Shown: positions 47,715 to 60,384 of the stretch, one piece after another
Position numbering within the stretch: position 1 is the stretch's first letter
Layout of the letters: every line of letters starts with the position of its first letter
Assembly (NCBI RefSeq): GCF_018812025.1
Contig: NC_063061.1
Span: forward strand, 814,001-878,000
Direction: 5' to 3'
DNA from: Megalobrama amblycephala
Taxonomy: Eukaryota; Chordata; Actinopteri; Cypriniformes; Xenocyprididae
Length of the DNA: 64,000 bases
Position numbers and translations under genes: made by a program
Notes under the pieces: model-generated
The model's input: the letters and a program-made list of their open reading frames with translations, nothing else
The model's database searches: none
What the model was told of the DNA's origin: nothing

Positions 47715-47759
47715 TTAATCTAAACAAATCAACCTAATGCAGAAGTCACCTTTTAGTGA

Positions 47760-48020
47760 CCATGGTGCAGAGTCGGCTTCATCCAGAACATAACATTTTC
47801 CTCTAAAATTAATAAAATTATATAAATATACTGCTTATTAATAGTTAGTAAGTTCGTTGTTAAGTTTAGGTATTGGGTAGGATTATGGGATGTAGAATGT
47901 GGTCATGCAGAATAAGGTATTAAAATGTGCTTTATAAGTTCTCATAAACAGGCAATATCCTATTAATATGCATGCTATAAGCAACTAGTTAAAAGACCCT
48001 GAAATAAAGTGTTACTGAAG
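47760..48020. mobile_element. MITE fragment (ends aataaagtgttac)
   Basis: The right end (gaccctgaaataaagtgttact) mirrors the ggtaacactttatt left ends of the elements at 42209 and 57652. The body words ggcaatatcctattaatatgc and tatgtggtcatgca-like DNA belong to a known cyprinid MITE. The left end was not found. Confidence 0.5.
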
Positions 48021-50385
48021 TTATAAAACACTCTACACACAAAATTGCAATTGTTTAGCATTTTTTATTTGTAATCACTATTTGTGCTAGGTTTAAACTT
48101 GTAACCTCTCACACTGAAATCTAAAAAAGTTTTTGCATATGGACTTATGGAAATGGCCAGAGTTCCCCGATGCTAAAATCGCATCAGCAATGAATATTCT
48201 CTGCTATGTTCTATACTCACCGCTTTCAATTAATATTTTTGAATTGCATTTCAGAGTCACACCTCTTAAAACAGTGCAAGTTATGATTGTTCTGACCTTT
48301 GATGAGGAGAACATTTAGATGTTGTGTTGTGTAAAAATGTATGTGTATTCACACTGCACATTTTTTTCAAATCTGATTTTTAGGAGTTACTGTTCACACT
48401 AGCATTCTGAAAGGGCTGAAACTACTTGAAATCCATTCAAATGCCTTCTAAATAAAATTCTATATGAATGTGGTTTGGAATGAATTTGTAAGATTTCATT
48501 TATTGCAAGATTTTAGAGTTGATTTAATTAAACTGAAGCCTTTTGTGATTTAATAATCATAATAGGCCGATTTCAAAGGTTAGTCAGGTCTAGTCTCTAA
48601 GGCTTTATTCAGACAGTCAACATTTTTCTTTTTCTTTTTTTTTGCTACACTGACTAAACTAAAATTATATTAGTAGGATAAGGGGGGAAATGTTGCCCTT
48701 TCTGTACAAACCATTAGTGACTAGACCTCTTGGAACTTTGACACTGGCCTTGTATGATTAATAAACCACAAAAGGATCCAATTTAATGACACACTGTTTT
48801 TAGCATTCTCAGATCACCTTAAAATGTGCATGCACTACACAAACTCATTGCGAACACAAGGCTCCCAAGGTTCACTTTACTTTTCTATGCATTTATGCTC
48901 CTCACATATAGATATTACATGTGTTTGTATATACTGAGAATAAAAAAGTGTGTGTATGTGAAAATGGCCTCAAAATCAAGGGTAGTTTACATTAATAGGT
49001 TTGTCAACATCAAATTCTATTGAAAACAAATGTTTGTGAGTCTCCTGAGCATTTTTTGTGAGGAACGTTGTTTAATGCAGTGTTACTACCCATGAAGTGT
49101 GTTACAAATTGGTCACTTAGGAGGGATAAATTTAGCAAGAATGCCTGAGAAAGTAGCTATCAAAGTAGTAGACATCAAGGCCGTACACTAGATTTTGTAT
49201 AATGTTTGTACTTTTGTACATTTTATCAATTCATTTACTCAAATGTTTGTCATGAGAACAGTGTAAAATAACTTTGTTGTTGTTCTTATGTCTTTTGGGA
49301 GAATGAAAATTGAAAAGCTTTAAAAAGTAATTAGAAAGCAAACCAGATAAAACGGACTGCCAGTGCGTGCAAATCTCCATTTCTATGTGCATGCGTATTT
49401 GGGTACATCTAAACCTAGCTTGTGTATGGCATTTGATGGCACTGCTCCTGGTCTGCCCCAGGTGTTGAATAATGCATGGCTTTTTATTTTCACTGCACTG
49501 CAAATTTGTCTTTCCGCACCAGGTGAATCGAAGTATTTGAACATCAAAGCAGGGCAGATAAATGTTCATGCAAGCACGAGTTTCAAAAAAGAAGGTAAAA
49601 AAAAAAAGTAATAATGGAAGGAAAGCATAGCTTTAACAACAGCATTTTGGGACTGTCAATTCAATTTTAAATGTTTTAAAGGTTAAACTCTGTTTAAGTA
49701 CTTATTGCATACTCTGGGGCAGTGGTTCTCAGCTGGTCTTGCTTCAGGGCACAAATTTTACATTGGACATTTTCTAATTCTCCATGACCTAATCTAAAAC
49801 CATGTGCATGTTTTTGTACATTCAAGTGTTAACAGGGGTTTAGAGAGAGTGATAAATCAAATTTTAAGGTTTGAACTAGTTCATAAATACAATTTCAGAA
49901 AAAAAAAAAAAAAAAAAAAAAAAAAACTAATAAAAAAGTTATTCTTAATATATTTTCTTAATTAGTATATTCACAAGGGAAAAAAAAACTGTAACAGGTG
50001 AGTGACCTGAGTGAAGTACAGATGTACAGTAGTTCACCACAATAATTATGGGCATTTTTATCTCATTTTTACTTGGACCCACATTTTTAGGTGTCTACTA
50101 CTAACATGTATTCATGTATAAAATGCAAAAATACATACAAAATAACAACATTGCACTTATATTTAAAGTATATTGATGCATGTGTAATTTCACTGTTCAT
50201 TGTACTCACCCATATACCAAGCTTCAGAGCAGCAAATGAAAATCTTGCAAGTGCAAAACAAAATTTATGTACACAATAAGTACTGTCACAAACACGCCAG
50301 ATGCCTCGGCTCCTTGCCTCCATTTATGTTCCCTGGAATGCTAATTAGACACACCTGTGTCTGTTTTACTGTCATTAAGGACACT
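48021..50385. other. Non-coding stretch, mostly unassigned
   Basis: No gene. Near 49721 the words gcagtggttctcagctggtc look like a hAT end, but no partner terminus was found. An A27 run is at about 49900-49926. Confidence 0.5.
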
Positions 50386-50386
50386 A

Positions 50387-51020
50387 TGGGCCCTATTTTA
50401 ATGCCTATTTCTAAGCACATGGTCTGAAGCACATGGCACAGATGCACTTAGGGCGAATCCTCTTTTGCTAGTTTGAGGACGGAAAAAATGGTGCATGGCC
50501 TAAAAGTGTTGTACCTAATGAGTCATGGGTGTGTTTTGGGCATAACGTGCAATAAACCAATCAGAGTGTCATCTCCCATTCCCTTTCAAAGCCATATGCG
50601 CTTGCACCATGGCGGATTCGCTATTTACATGGAGGAAGTTGCAAGCAGAAAAACTGAACGCTTCTCTAGAATTAAAGATGTTTGTGTGCTGCTGCGCATC
50701 CCTGTGTGTGTAATAACCAGAGTGTACATGCGTTGTGCACCCGCCTATAGGCGCATATTATTAGTGTCCTTTAAATAACAAAATAAATAAATAAATACTG
50801 TGCCACTGACTTTATACCAGGTTTCAGTTGGTCAATGGCACAGTTGTTTTCAGTTGCCTCATAATAGCAACACGCCAACAATGCACCTGAACACACCTCA
50901 TTTTCAGACCAGCATGCCCATGAATGAATAGATGGCCACGAGTGCATTTGCTATTTAAACAATGTGGGGCTAGACATGAAAATAATAACTGTGTCGGGCT
51001 GAAACTAGCAAAAAACACTT
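50387..51020. mobile_element. hAT-like MITE (gggccctattttaa end)
   Basis: The left end tgggccctattttaatgcc and the body (gtcatgggtgtgttttggg, gtgcaataaaccaatcagag, ccatggcggattcgctattt) belong to a widespread cyprinid repeat. The right end, reversed, reads agggcttggcacaagtg. No target duplication was established. Frames inside, such as 50473-50778, are shadows. Confidence 0.65.
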
Positions 51021-51029
51021 GTGCCAAGC

Positions 51030-51413
51030 CCTATAGCTGCATCCGAAATTGCATACTGTCTTGAGTAGGTACTTATTTTAAACAATCACTTCATGACTGC
51101 TAAAGAAATATATTCTATATAGTATGAATGTGTGTAGTATGAAGGTAATCCGGACATACTACATTCACCATGCTGTCATTACCATGTGACCTCCCAGTGT
51201 CAGTTATATCGCTTCTCTGCTATTCACAAATCCTCTCCTGTAGACTCATGGGATAGTAAAGTGTCTATTGTATGCACACTTCAGAATCTTATTGGAAGTA
51301 GTAGGTCATCCAAGTACTTTTTGCCTACTCTTTTATGAATACTGTGAATTCAGACATACTTCTTTTGTCACACACTGTTTTTTGCCTACTATATATGTGA
51401 TTTCGGATTTTGT
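51030..51413. mobile_element. MITE (gctgcatccgaaat ends)
   Basis: The left end is agctgcatccgaaattgcat and the right end, reversed, is atccgaaatcacatata. Internal words catactactt and tagtatg are arranged as inverted copies. It abuts the preceding element almost directly. It is non-coding. Confidence 0.65.
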
Positions 51414-51581
51414 ATCAAATGTTTAATTTTATAATAGTAATTAAAGCATAGTAATTAAAGACACCTAATATAAATTGGGACCAAATACTTTTTACTTTCA
51501 TTTATATCTATGGTTTCTGTTTATTGTCTACATTTCAAACTGGTACAGTAGAATACCTGAAGTAGATGACCTGAAAGTATA

Positions 51582-53191
51582 CAGGTGCTGGTCATATAAT
51601 TAGAATATCATCAAAAAGTTGATTTATTTCACTAATTCCATTCAAAAAGTGAAACTTGTATATTATATTCATTCATTACACACAGACTGATATATTTCAA
51701 ATGTTTATTTCTTTTAATTTTGATGATTATAACTGACAACTAAGGAAAATCCCAAATTCAGTATCTCAGAAAATTAGAATATTGTGAAAAGGTTCAATGT
51801 TGAAGACACCTGGTGCCACACTATAATCAGCTAATTAGCTCAAAACACCTGCAAAGGCCTTTAAATGGTCTCTCAGTCTAGTTCTGTAGGCTACACAATC
51901 ATGGGGAAGACTGCTGACTTGACAGTTGTCCAAAAGATGACCATTGACACCTTGCACAAGGAGGACAAGACACAAAAGGTCATTGCAAAAGAGGCTGGCT
52001 GTTCACAGAGCTCTGTGTCCAAGCACATTAATAGAGAGGTGAAGGGAAGGAAAAGATGTGGTAGAAAAAAGTGTACAAGCAATAGGGATAACCGCACCCT
52101 GGAGAGGATTGTGAAACAAAACCCATTCAAAAATATGGGGGAGATTCACAAAGACTGGACTGCAGCTGGAGTCAGTGCTTCAAGAACCACTACGCATAGA
52201 CGTATGCAAGACATGGGTTTCAGCTGTCGCATTCCTTGTGTCAAGCCTCTCTTGAACAACAGACAGCGTCAGAAGCGTCTAAAGACAAAAAGGACTGGAC
52301 TGCTGCTGAATGGTCCAAAGTTATGTTCTGTTATGGTCTGATGAAAGTAAATTTTGCATTTCCTTTGGAAATCAGGGTCCCAGAGTCTGGAGGAAGAGAA
52401 GAGAGGCACACAATCCACGTTGCTTGAGGTCCAGTGTAAAGTTTCCACAGTCAGTGATGGTTTGGGGTGCCATGTCATCTGCTGGTGTTGGTCCACTGTG
52501 TTTTCTGAGGTCCAAGGTCAACACAGCCTTATACCAGGAAGTTTTAGAGCACTTCATGCTTCCTGCTGCTGACCAACTTTATGGAGATGCAGATTTCATT
52601 TTCCAACAGGACTTGGCACCTGCACACAGTGCCAAAGCTACCAGTACCTGGTTTAAGGACCATGATATCCCTGTTCTTATTTGGCCAGCAAACTCGCCTG
52701 ACCTTAAACCCATAGAAAATCTATAGGGTATTATGAAGAGGAAGATGCGATATGCCAGACCAAACAATGCAGAAGAGCTGAAGGCCACTATCAGAGCAAC
52801 CTGGGCTCTCATAACACCTGAGCAGTGCCACAGACTGATCGACTCCATGCCACGCCGCATTGCTGCAGTAATTCAGGCAAAAGAAGCCCCAACTAAGTAT
52901 TGAGTGCTGTACATGCTCATACTTTTCATGGTCATACTTTTCACTTGGCCAAGATTTCTAAAAATCCTTTCTTTGTATTGGTCTTAAGTAATATTCTAAT
53001 TTTCTGAGATACTGAATTTGGGATTTTCCTTAGTTGTCAGTTATAATCATCAAAATTAAAAGAAATAAACATTTGAAATATATCAGTCTGTGTGTAATGA
53101 ATTAATATAATATACAAGTTTCACTTTTTGAATTGAATTAGTGAAATAAATCAACTTTTTGATGATATTCTAATTATATGACCAGCACCTA
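51582..53191 (+). mobile_element. Tc1-like transposon, copy 2 (both ends kept)
   Basis: TA flanks it (51580-51581 and 53192-53193). Inverted terminal repeats of about 210 bp start caggtgctggtcatataatt. Each repeat contains an outer and an inner copy of aattagaat: 51598 and 51772 on the left, 52993 and 53167 (reversed) on the right. Both pairs are 174 bp apart. The single transposase gene has several lesions. The 1610-bp length is normal for Tc1 elements. Confidence 0.92.
51901..52903 (+). pseudogene. Tc1 transposase, broken
   Basis: The gene starts MGKTADLTVVQKMTIDTLHK. It keeps the helix-turn-helix region (VIAKEAGCSQSSVSKHINRE) and the basic linker GRKRCGRKKCTS. Lesions are a 10-nt deletion at about 52280, an 8-nt tandem duplication near 52325-52340 and a TAG at 52724 in the conserved ENLWG motif. 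The catalytic words WSDESK, QQDLAPAH and KPIENL are still readable across frames. The last frame ends EAPTKY. Without lesions the protein would be about 334 residues, normal for the family. Confidence 0.9.
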
Positions 53192-53193
53192 TA

Positions 53194-56100
53194 GTATAAA
53201 GTATAGCCACAGCTTCAAAATTCTATATTATGTAATAGTGATGAATTTTGACAGCTTGACAACAATTTAAATTAACATATATCTCAGTTTTATGACAGAA
53301 TTTTGTAGCACATTGCCAGCATATCATGAACTCGCTCTACACAGACATACTACTTCCTTTAGGATTATGCCCTGCTGTACCTTCAAGCATCTTTTTAAAT
53401 ATAAATGAAACCAGTCACTACATTCATACCAAAACTGTACAGATTGCATTTCTTGTCAACTGACATGAAGGTTCCCAGAGGGATTTTTGCCTTGCTGCAT
53501 GAGACCACACACATTATAGAAGGTCCACTGCAAATAATACTTTCTCTTTCAAATAACTTCAGTCTTTTTCTTTTTTTTTCGTTATTTATATATAAACCAT
53601 TAAACCATACCTATCAGAACTATGAGCCATTCACAACTAAACTGAGAATGAATTACAGTTCAATTCAAAGTCATCACTGCCTTTTTCATTTGTCCCCGGG
53701 TTGCCATCTACATCACAATCTGTCTTTTTTTCTGTCACTATGTATCTGAGGAAAATTATTTTTTCATAACTCTTCAGACAGATATCTTCAGACATTTAAC
53801 ATCAAACCTCTTGGCTGGATGAATATGGTTCTTTCTCATAACTAAAAAAAGAGAGATTATCCTACTGCTCATAAAACATTCACTACTAGGCTTAATAGAT
53901 ATAGCCAGTTTAGTTTACAAAGGACTTCAAACCGACTATCTGAAGACATTATTGTAGCTTTACACATTATAGACACAGTATTTCATTAAAAATAAATTCC
54001 AGGACAGTGCTAAAACAATCCGTAATAAAATGACCCTTTACAATAGATAATGCTTTACAGTGAACTCTGTTAGAGAGCTACATATGGTAGTTTAACTGTT
54101 CAATAAAATACCATACTCACCTGTTGAGTATAAAAAACCATCTCCACGTAACTTTTACATCATTTAAAATCCCACAGTTCTCGCTATCTCTAAAAAAACA
54201 AGTCAATGTTTATTCTTGCTTTATGAGCTCTGCTGCATTATTTTTTTCCTCTGTTCTGTTTTTTAAATAGGTGATTCACAGAAGGATCGAGATTTAGCTG
54301 CTCCATATCAACCTTTCTCGCTTGCTGTGACAACTATCCTATGCTATTTCCACACCATAACGTGTAAAGGATTCACGCGTGAGTTCTATACACATTGACA
54401 CAATAATCTCAGCCTCAGATGCCTCACCCACAGACCACTGGCTGAACGTCTGATGCATATGGCACACAAAATTGGAAACACCAGGAGTTTTGAAGTCATT
54501 ATCTGATTGGTTGAATTCTACATGATTTCCGGAAGACATGTGTGTCGCATTCTTTAACTGTCGGCCTGGAAACCAAAATGCCGTGATGCCAAACCCCCTC
54601 ATGGAAAAAGAAAGCTGCCATGTTTACAACTGTGACAATGAGTGCTTATCATGATCAACTAAACACTGAATTTTCAAAAGTATGTGAAGTATGTAAAGTT
54701 CACGGCATAGACTTTAAAATACATCCAAGTGTTTTACACACTGGTTTGTTATTGTAGGGACATCAACATTAAAATTACAATTTAGTTATTGCCCAACTGT
54801 TGGTTTCTCAGTGTAATGAAATTTTTAATTTTGAAAAGTGAGAATTAGAGTGTAGGGCTTCAACAGGCTCAGATAGCAAGCACACATATAAGGTTGTCTT
54901 TGTGTAATTGATATTTTAATAACATCAAACAGATTCAGACCACCAATAATGGCACTGTATGTGGGTGAATGAATGTGTGAGGTAGACTTGAGGACATGAA
55001 GTTCAGAGAGGAACATTAGCTACACAAGAAAATAAAATCATCATAAACTGTGAATCCAAACACTTTTAGAGTTTTATACAGTATTTATTGAGGGTTCATA
55101 GATTTGCGAACATTATAACAGATTTTATTTTTTTTTATTTTTTTTTATGTCAGTCCATATGCATCTGATGACCCTCTGGTTGGCATCAGTGAGGGCTTGT
55201 TAGTTTCTGATGTTTTGAGATATTGTTCTCTTCTGTGAATGGAAGCTAAGGCTTAATCTGTGAACATGTGCAAAAACATAGTCAGTTTGCCATCTTTATC
55301 ATTCTCAAATGAGTTTCTGCTTTTGTTGGAGTATTTTGTTGGAGTACAAATTTATAAAAAATATTAATTAAAAAGTAAAGTAAAATAATGAGAGGCACAA
55401 ACAAAAAGCAAAGCAGTTACCAAGTGTTTGACATTTTGTTTGACATTTGTGCATTTTCTCAGAAACTTGTGCTCACACACATTCATAGACCCTTTTCTTT
55501 GTTTCTGATTCTCCCCCAAATAAAACAGCTAAAAAGGCGTAATTGTGGCATCTAGTAATTTTTTAGGATATGACAGGGAAAATACAATTGAGAAATATAA
55601 CAAAGAAAATGCCAGTGTGTTTTTGATAAAAAAAAAAAAAAAACTGTACTAGAAAGCAACAGAAAGAGAAGGGACTACACAATAAACAATGCTGAGTATT
55701 GACTTATAGACTTTACGCTAGGCAAAAAAAAGAAAAAAGTGAAAACAAGAAATATTGGTTTACTAAGGAGAGCCAGTTTCAAATTGTTTACATTATTGAT
55801 TTGTCATCAAGTATTTTCCATAACATTGCTTTGTAGTAAGCTTTGCATTAACCAGTAAAGTACAAACCAGAAAGCTTAGAAATATTACATTACACATTGT
55901 TAGAAATAATTTTGTATTTACATGAACACCCTGTTCCAATTGGATGTTTATTACCATAGTTCATATTTACATCTAGAAATAGTTTTTGGAATATATTAAA
56001 ATAAGTCCTAATGCCCAAGTTCTCCTTACATCATTTCCTTTAATAATGTACACTACCAAGATATCTTCTGCAGCTGAGACTAACATAAACAATTCAGAAT

Positions 56101-57650
56101 CGAAAAACTTTGAAGTTTGTAACAATTTGTAAAGAATGGACAAAGAAAACCATTTCTGTGTGCATGAATACATGTGAATTATATGAATCTCAACAAAATA
56201 TACAGATGTTTTAAGCATTGGTCTTGGAGAGAAAAGTAATTGTGACAAATGGACAGCAGAATCAGTGCCTAAAATATCACATTGTTACATTAATTGTTAC
56301 ATAATCACTTACCATCACTATAAATATACAATCACTGTTAATAACTGTTAATTTCCTTGTCCACAGGCTTGTAATTAAATGCATTCATACATTTCTGATC
56401 CTTCAGTGAAGAAGCTATGCTTATATATGAGTAAAATACTACTAATTTGTCATTTGACTTTTTAGATCAGTTTAGCAGTATGAATTGCAAAATATGTTTT
56501 TGAATGTATGGTGCCAGTATTGCATGCAGTCAAGATGTGAGTTAGGGATGCATTATTAAACATGGGCAGTAAGTATGTGTTGCTTGATTTCCTGCATGCT
56601 TTTAAGTCCAAAATTCCCTGGTTATGAATAGACTAGTGTTTCATAAGATTTAGTTAGTGTTTCATTTGATATTACTCAACATCAAAGGGGCTGGGAGATA
56701 AGAAAATCAAATCAAACCAAATCAGTGTTAATTATCATTTCCTTGAGCTTTTAACGTAGTCTGTGTTGTTTCAACCCTGTTGTGTTTTGATCTTAAAAAA
56801 AAAAAAGGTCAAGAAAATAGATTGATATATTGAGATATGAAATGCCAAACTACAAAGAAATCTTGGTGAGCATGATACATATTGTTTTTATTGATCTCTG
56901 TGGCTGTTGATAAAAATTGAAATTGCATACCTTGATCGAAAATGTCTTGCATGCAGGTCAATCATGATAACACATATTTAAAAATTAACTGATTATGACA
57001 AATGTACTGTTCCATTAAAAAAAAAAAAAAAAAAAAAAAAATCTTAATTTCAATAATAAATTAGTGTGAAAATACGTAATGAAAAGTAAATGTATAAATA
57101 AAGATGAGTATATACTTTCCTCAATTAAATCTGGTCAGTGTTGTGCTTTTAATTTTTCTTTTCAAGCATTGTAAGGCTAAACTATATTCATATGCCCTTC
57201 TCACAGGTGGAGGATGATGGGCTCTGACTGGCTCTTTTAGATGGAATTCATCATGTGTCATGATGTAATTACAGTATTGGTTCTACACCATGAGCCCTTC
57301 CACCATCTCAATAATCCACCATTTTCAATTCATTTCATGTAAACACAGAGCTACTCTCTTTTTCTGAATACAAAGAGCTTTTTTAACAATTCTGTACAAG
57401 TGATATTTACAATACATAACACAAAGGAATTAATATTTGTTTACCATTTTTCATTGACAAAGCCAAGAGATTCCTTAACTGCTGGCTTTTTAAAACAAAA
57501 TCAGTATGAATATGTATAATCCTTCAAGATGCTTGTCACTACATTTGCCGAAGATTTTGAGGGTCATAGCCTTCAATCTTTGGAATATAGTTAAATGTTT
57601 TGTTTGAGGCAATGCGTAGCTGGTAAACGAGACATCTTCCAGTGCAGCTG
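53194..57650. other. Long non-coding stretch, nothing recognised
   Basis: AT-rich DNA with homopolymer A/T runs near 55120-55150, 55628, 56795 and 57017-57041. No open frame has a domain, splice signal or family resemblance. It is a candidate place for regulatory DNA of gabrb2, but the sequence alone shows none. Confidence 0.5.
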
Positions 57651-57651
57651 T

Positions 57652-57963
57652 AGGTAACACTTTATTTTGATAGTCCACTTTTGACATTCTACTAACTACA
57701 AGTAACTTACATGTCAACTAGCAGTCATTAGAGTAGTAGTAGACAGTCATCTTAATATCTACTAACACTTTATTTTGTTTTATTGACTATAAGTAACCTT
57801 GCAAGTACGTCAACTTATTCTACTAACCCGAACCCTAACACCTAACATTAACAGTCTACTAACAGTCTACTACATACACTAATGAGAGTTAGTTGACATG
57901 TACTTGGCAGATTACTTATAGTTAGTAGAATGTCTAAAGTGGACCATTGAAATTAAGTGTAAC
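57652..57963. mobile_element. MITE (ggtaacactttattttgata ends)
   Basis: The left end ggtaacactttattttgata and the right end, reversed, gggttacacttaatttcaat pair, and the next 20 bp (gtccacttttgacattctac) also pair. The flanks cagctgta and cagccata may be a decayed 8-bp duplication (6 of 8). The body is a near-palindrome of gttgacatgtacttgca-type words. It is hAT-like and related by its ends to 42209-42425. Confidence 0.75.
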
Positions 57964-57979
57964 CCAGCCATATAGTCTG

Positions 57980-58192
57980 GCCCAGTTTTACAGACAGGGC
58001 TTAGATTAAACCAGGATTAAGCCTTAGTTCAATTAGGGCATTTAAGTAGCTTTTATAAACGTGCCTTAGAAGAAAACATTACTGGTGTGCATCTTGAGAC
58101 AAAACTAATTTTATATATTTTAAGATACAGTATGTCAGTGCAAGTTGCTTTCAGTTAAAAGAGCTCAAATAAGCCTTGTCTGTGAAACCACA
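57980..58192. mobile_element. MITE (tttcacagacaggg ends)
   Basis: The left end cccagttttacagacagggc and the right end, reversed, ggtttcacagacaaggctta form inverted repeats. The body words catttaagtagcttttataa and gtgtgcatcttgagacaaaa belong to a common cyprinid repeat. It is non-coding. Confidence 0.7.
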
Positions 58193-58224
58193 GGCATATG
58201 GTATTATATTTAGATAGCTGAAGT

Positions 58225-60112
58225 TCCCTTTCAAAAGGGAACTCGCACTGCATCCTAAAGTGTCTCAGGGAACGCCTCCTTATGATGAGTTGTTGGGTGT
58301 TATGGAGCACCCCCCCCCCCCCCCAAAACAACCAAAAACAAACGTCGATTTGAAAGCTCCGGCCCTGCCCTTATATGGCAGGACATACGTGGCAGCAGTT
58401 CATGCTGCGCTGCACACTATGGCAGTGCTTTAAGCATACCAAGCGACCCGCTGAAAGACTGGACCAGCATTCAAATCTTTTATACAAAAACAAAACAAAA
58501 CAAAAAACATGCCGGTCTGGGTCTACGAGGGTCCTAGGCCTCTTCTGTGGAACTTTATCCCTGTCTTGGAGCAAGAGTCATTATTTGTTCAGGTCTCCAC
58601 CCTTGAGCTTTAAGCTGATATTAACTCCCCTTGTTCGGGGTCCTCTAAGAGTGCTTCGCTCCCAGATTATGCTCAGGTCGAGCCGAGTAAGTACTCCCTC
58701 CAATTCATGATGGTGTTGAGTACGCTCCCTTAGAGCTCAAGCTTTAGCCCCAAACCCATGCCTGTGGTATTCTTGAGTGCATCGCTTGTGTGGCAATGTG
58801 AATGAGTATTCCAAGCCTAGACAACTCTGGTGGCTATCTCTGTTAGACTTGTTTCCAAGTAGTTGACCCTCCTCAGGCCACCTTGATGGCAATCCTCCGG
58901 GTCGAACTACACTCCTAGCACTTCTAGCTAGTTTGAGTGTCCTGGCTCCCTAGAGTACACAGATTGAGTTCACGTTGCAGGCTCCACAGGAGCCTCCCTG
59001 ATTCTAGCCCCAGAGCGTGGTTTATTCTCTACTCGGTCGAACCTAGGTAGTACTTCCCTTGTGTTAGTGGGTCGTTCTGTAGAGTACCTCACTCCCTGAG
59101 TCTGGTCAGAAGGTCGAATGACTCACGTGAGACCTCACTGGTAGATCAACTTTTTAGAGCTGTAGGGACTCCCTTGTTTGAGAGGATCATCCTATAGAGA
59201 GCCTCGCTCCCTGAGTTTGGTCTGAAAGGTCGAGAGATTCTTGTGAACCCCCTAAGTAGATCAACTCTTGATAGAGCTGGGGGTACTCCTCTCATTAGGA
59301 ACCCTATGTAGAGTTGTAAGAGTTTGGAAACTGAGTCCTGCTCCCCAGGATGCCCATCTCTTTGTTCAGTGTGAGCTGGGATTCTATATCCCTTTCATCT
59401 GGTTGCAAGTATGGTAGGAGGCTCTGGAAACAGACAGGTTGTTGGTTAGACTAGGTCACAAGTCAGACCGGGTTAGCCTCCCTGGTGGCTCTAGGGGTTG
59501 ACACAATGTCCCCCTAAAAGTGACTCCTTTCGGCCCCTGGCCATACTACCTTAAATTAACCCCTTTCCCAGTGAATATGCTGGTTCCAAGCCTTTGAAAA
59601 GTCCTTCCGGTACCTTACGAAGGCACTTTTTCATTGAGGCATGTAGCTTGGGCAGTGGACGTTGGGAATACTGTCACTAACAGCCTAGTGTGTGACCAGA
59701 AGGGGGAGTGGTTCTGGTGTTTCAAACTGCCATTGTTGTGCTTAGTCACAGCCATTTTTCTCCCCTCAGCATAGAAACATGGGTATTTTGTTTCCTAAAG
59801 TGTCTCAGGATGCAGTGCGAGTTCCCTTTCAAAAGGGAATGTCTCGGGTTACAACTGTAACCCTGGTTCCCGTAGCCATGCCTCCGGGCTGCCTCTTCAG
59901 TCCCGTCAGATGAAGAAGTGAATGACATGTTGTCTATGCGCCCCTTACATGCCTTCTAGGTGCACTAGTATGACATTATAGGCTGTCGCCGGCCAATAGG
60001 ATTGATTTTACAGTTGCTTCAGATACCAGTCATACGTGGGCATTCCCAATAGTGTCTAAGGACGCAGTGTCTCATTCCCTGCTCTCAGGGAACCAGGGTT
60101 ACAGTCATAACC
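58225..60112. mobile_element. DIRS-like remnant with inverted ends and tandem repeats
   Basis: At 58229 ttccctttcaaaagggaact and the gcactgcatcct that follows pair inverted with aggatgcagtgcgagttccc and the sequence onwards at about 59808-59842. Further agggttacagtcataaccc and gttacaactgtaaccctggt words follow on the right. Such ends flank DIRS elements in fish. The interior (58.6-59.4 kb) has no ORF. It has degenerate repeats of about 114 bp built on cctcactccctgagt and ggtcgag/a. A C15 run lies at 58310-58324. Confidence 0.6.
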
Positions 60113-60384
60113 CGGGGCTTTCTGTTCGCATTGTGGTCTCCGCACAATTTCTGTTAATCTCTTCAGTGTTTCTGTACAACCATTCACCGAGACATCTGTG
60201 CAATCAATGTCAGATTCACCTCTTGAACATCACATAATAAACAAGCAAACTGTAGTTGGTAATTTTACATGTCAGTCTCTTTCTGTTTAAGCATGCAGTG
60301 CTTGCTCAGAATAAACTTTGTGGACAAACTTTGTTTTTTTCTATTTTCACTCAAAAGGTGAAAAAAACTGAAACTTTTTGCTCT
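60113..60384. other. Short spacer, nothing recognised
   Basis: Unassigned DNA between two repeats. Confidence 0.5.

Noticed and set aside
49721..49790. Possible hAT terminus (cagtggttctcag)
   Set aside because: No partner end or target duplication was found, so it is only mentioned in the stretch description.
53405..53749. 114-codon plus-strand frame
   Set aside because: Low-complexity Phe/Leu/Ser composition from a T-rich tract, with no domain.
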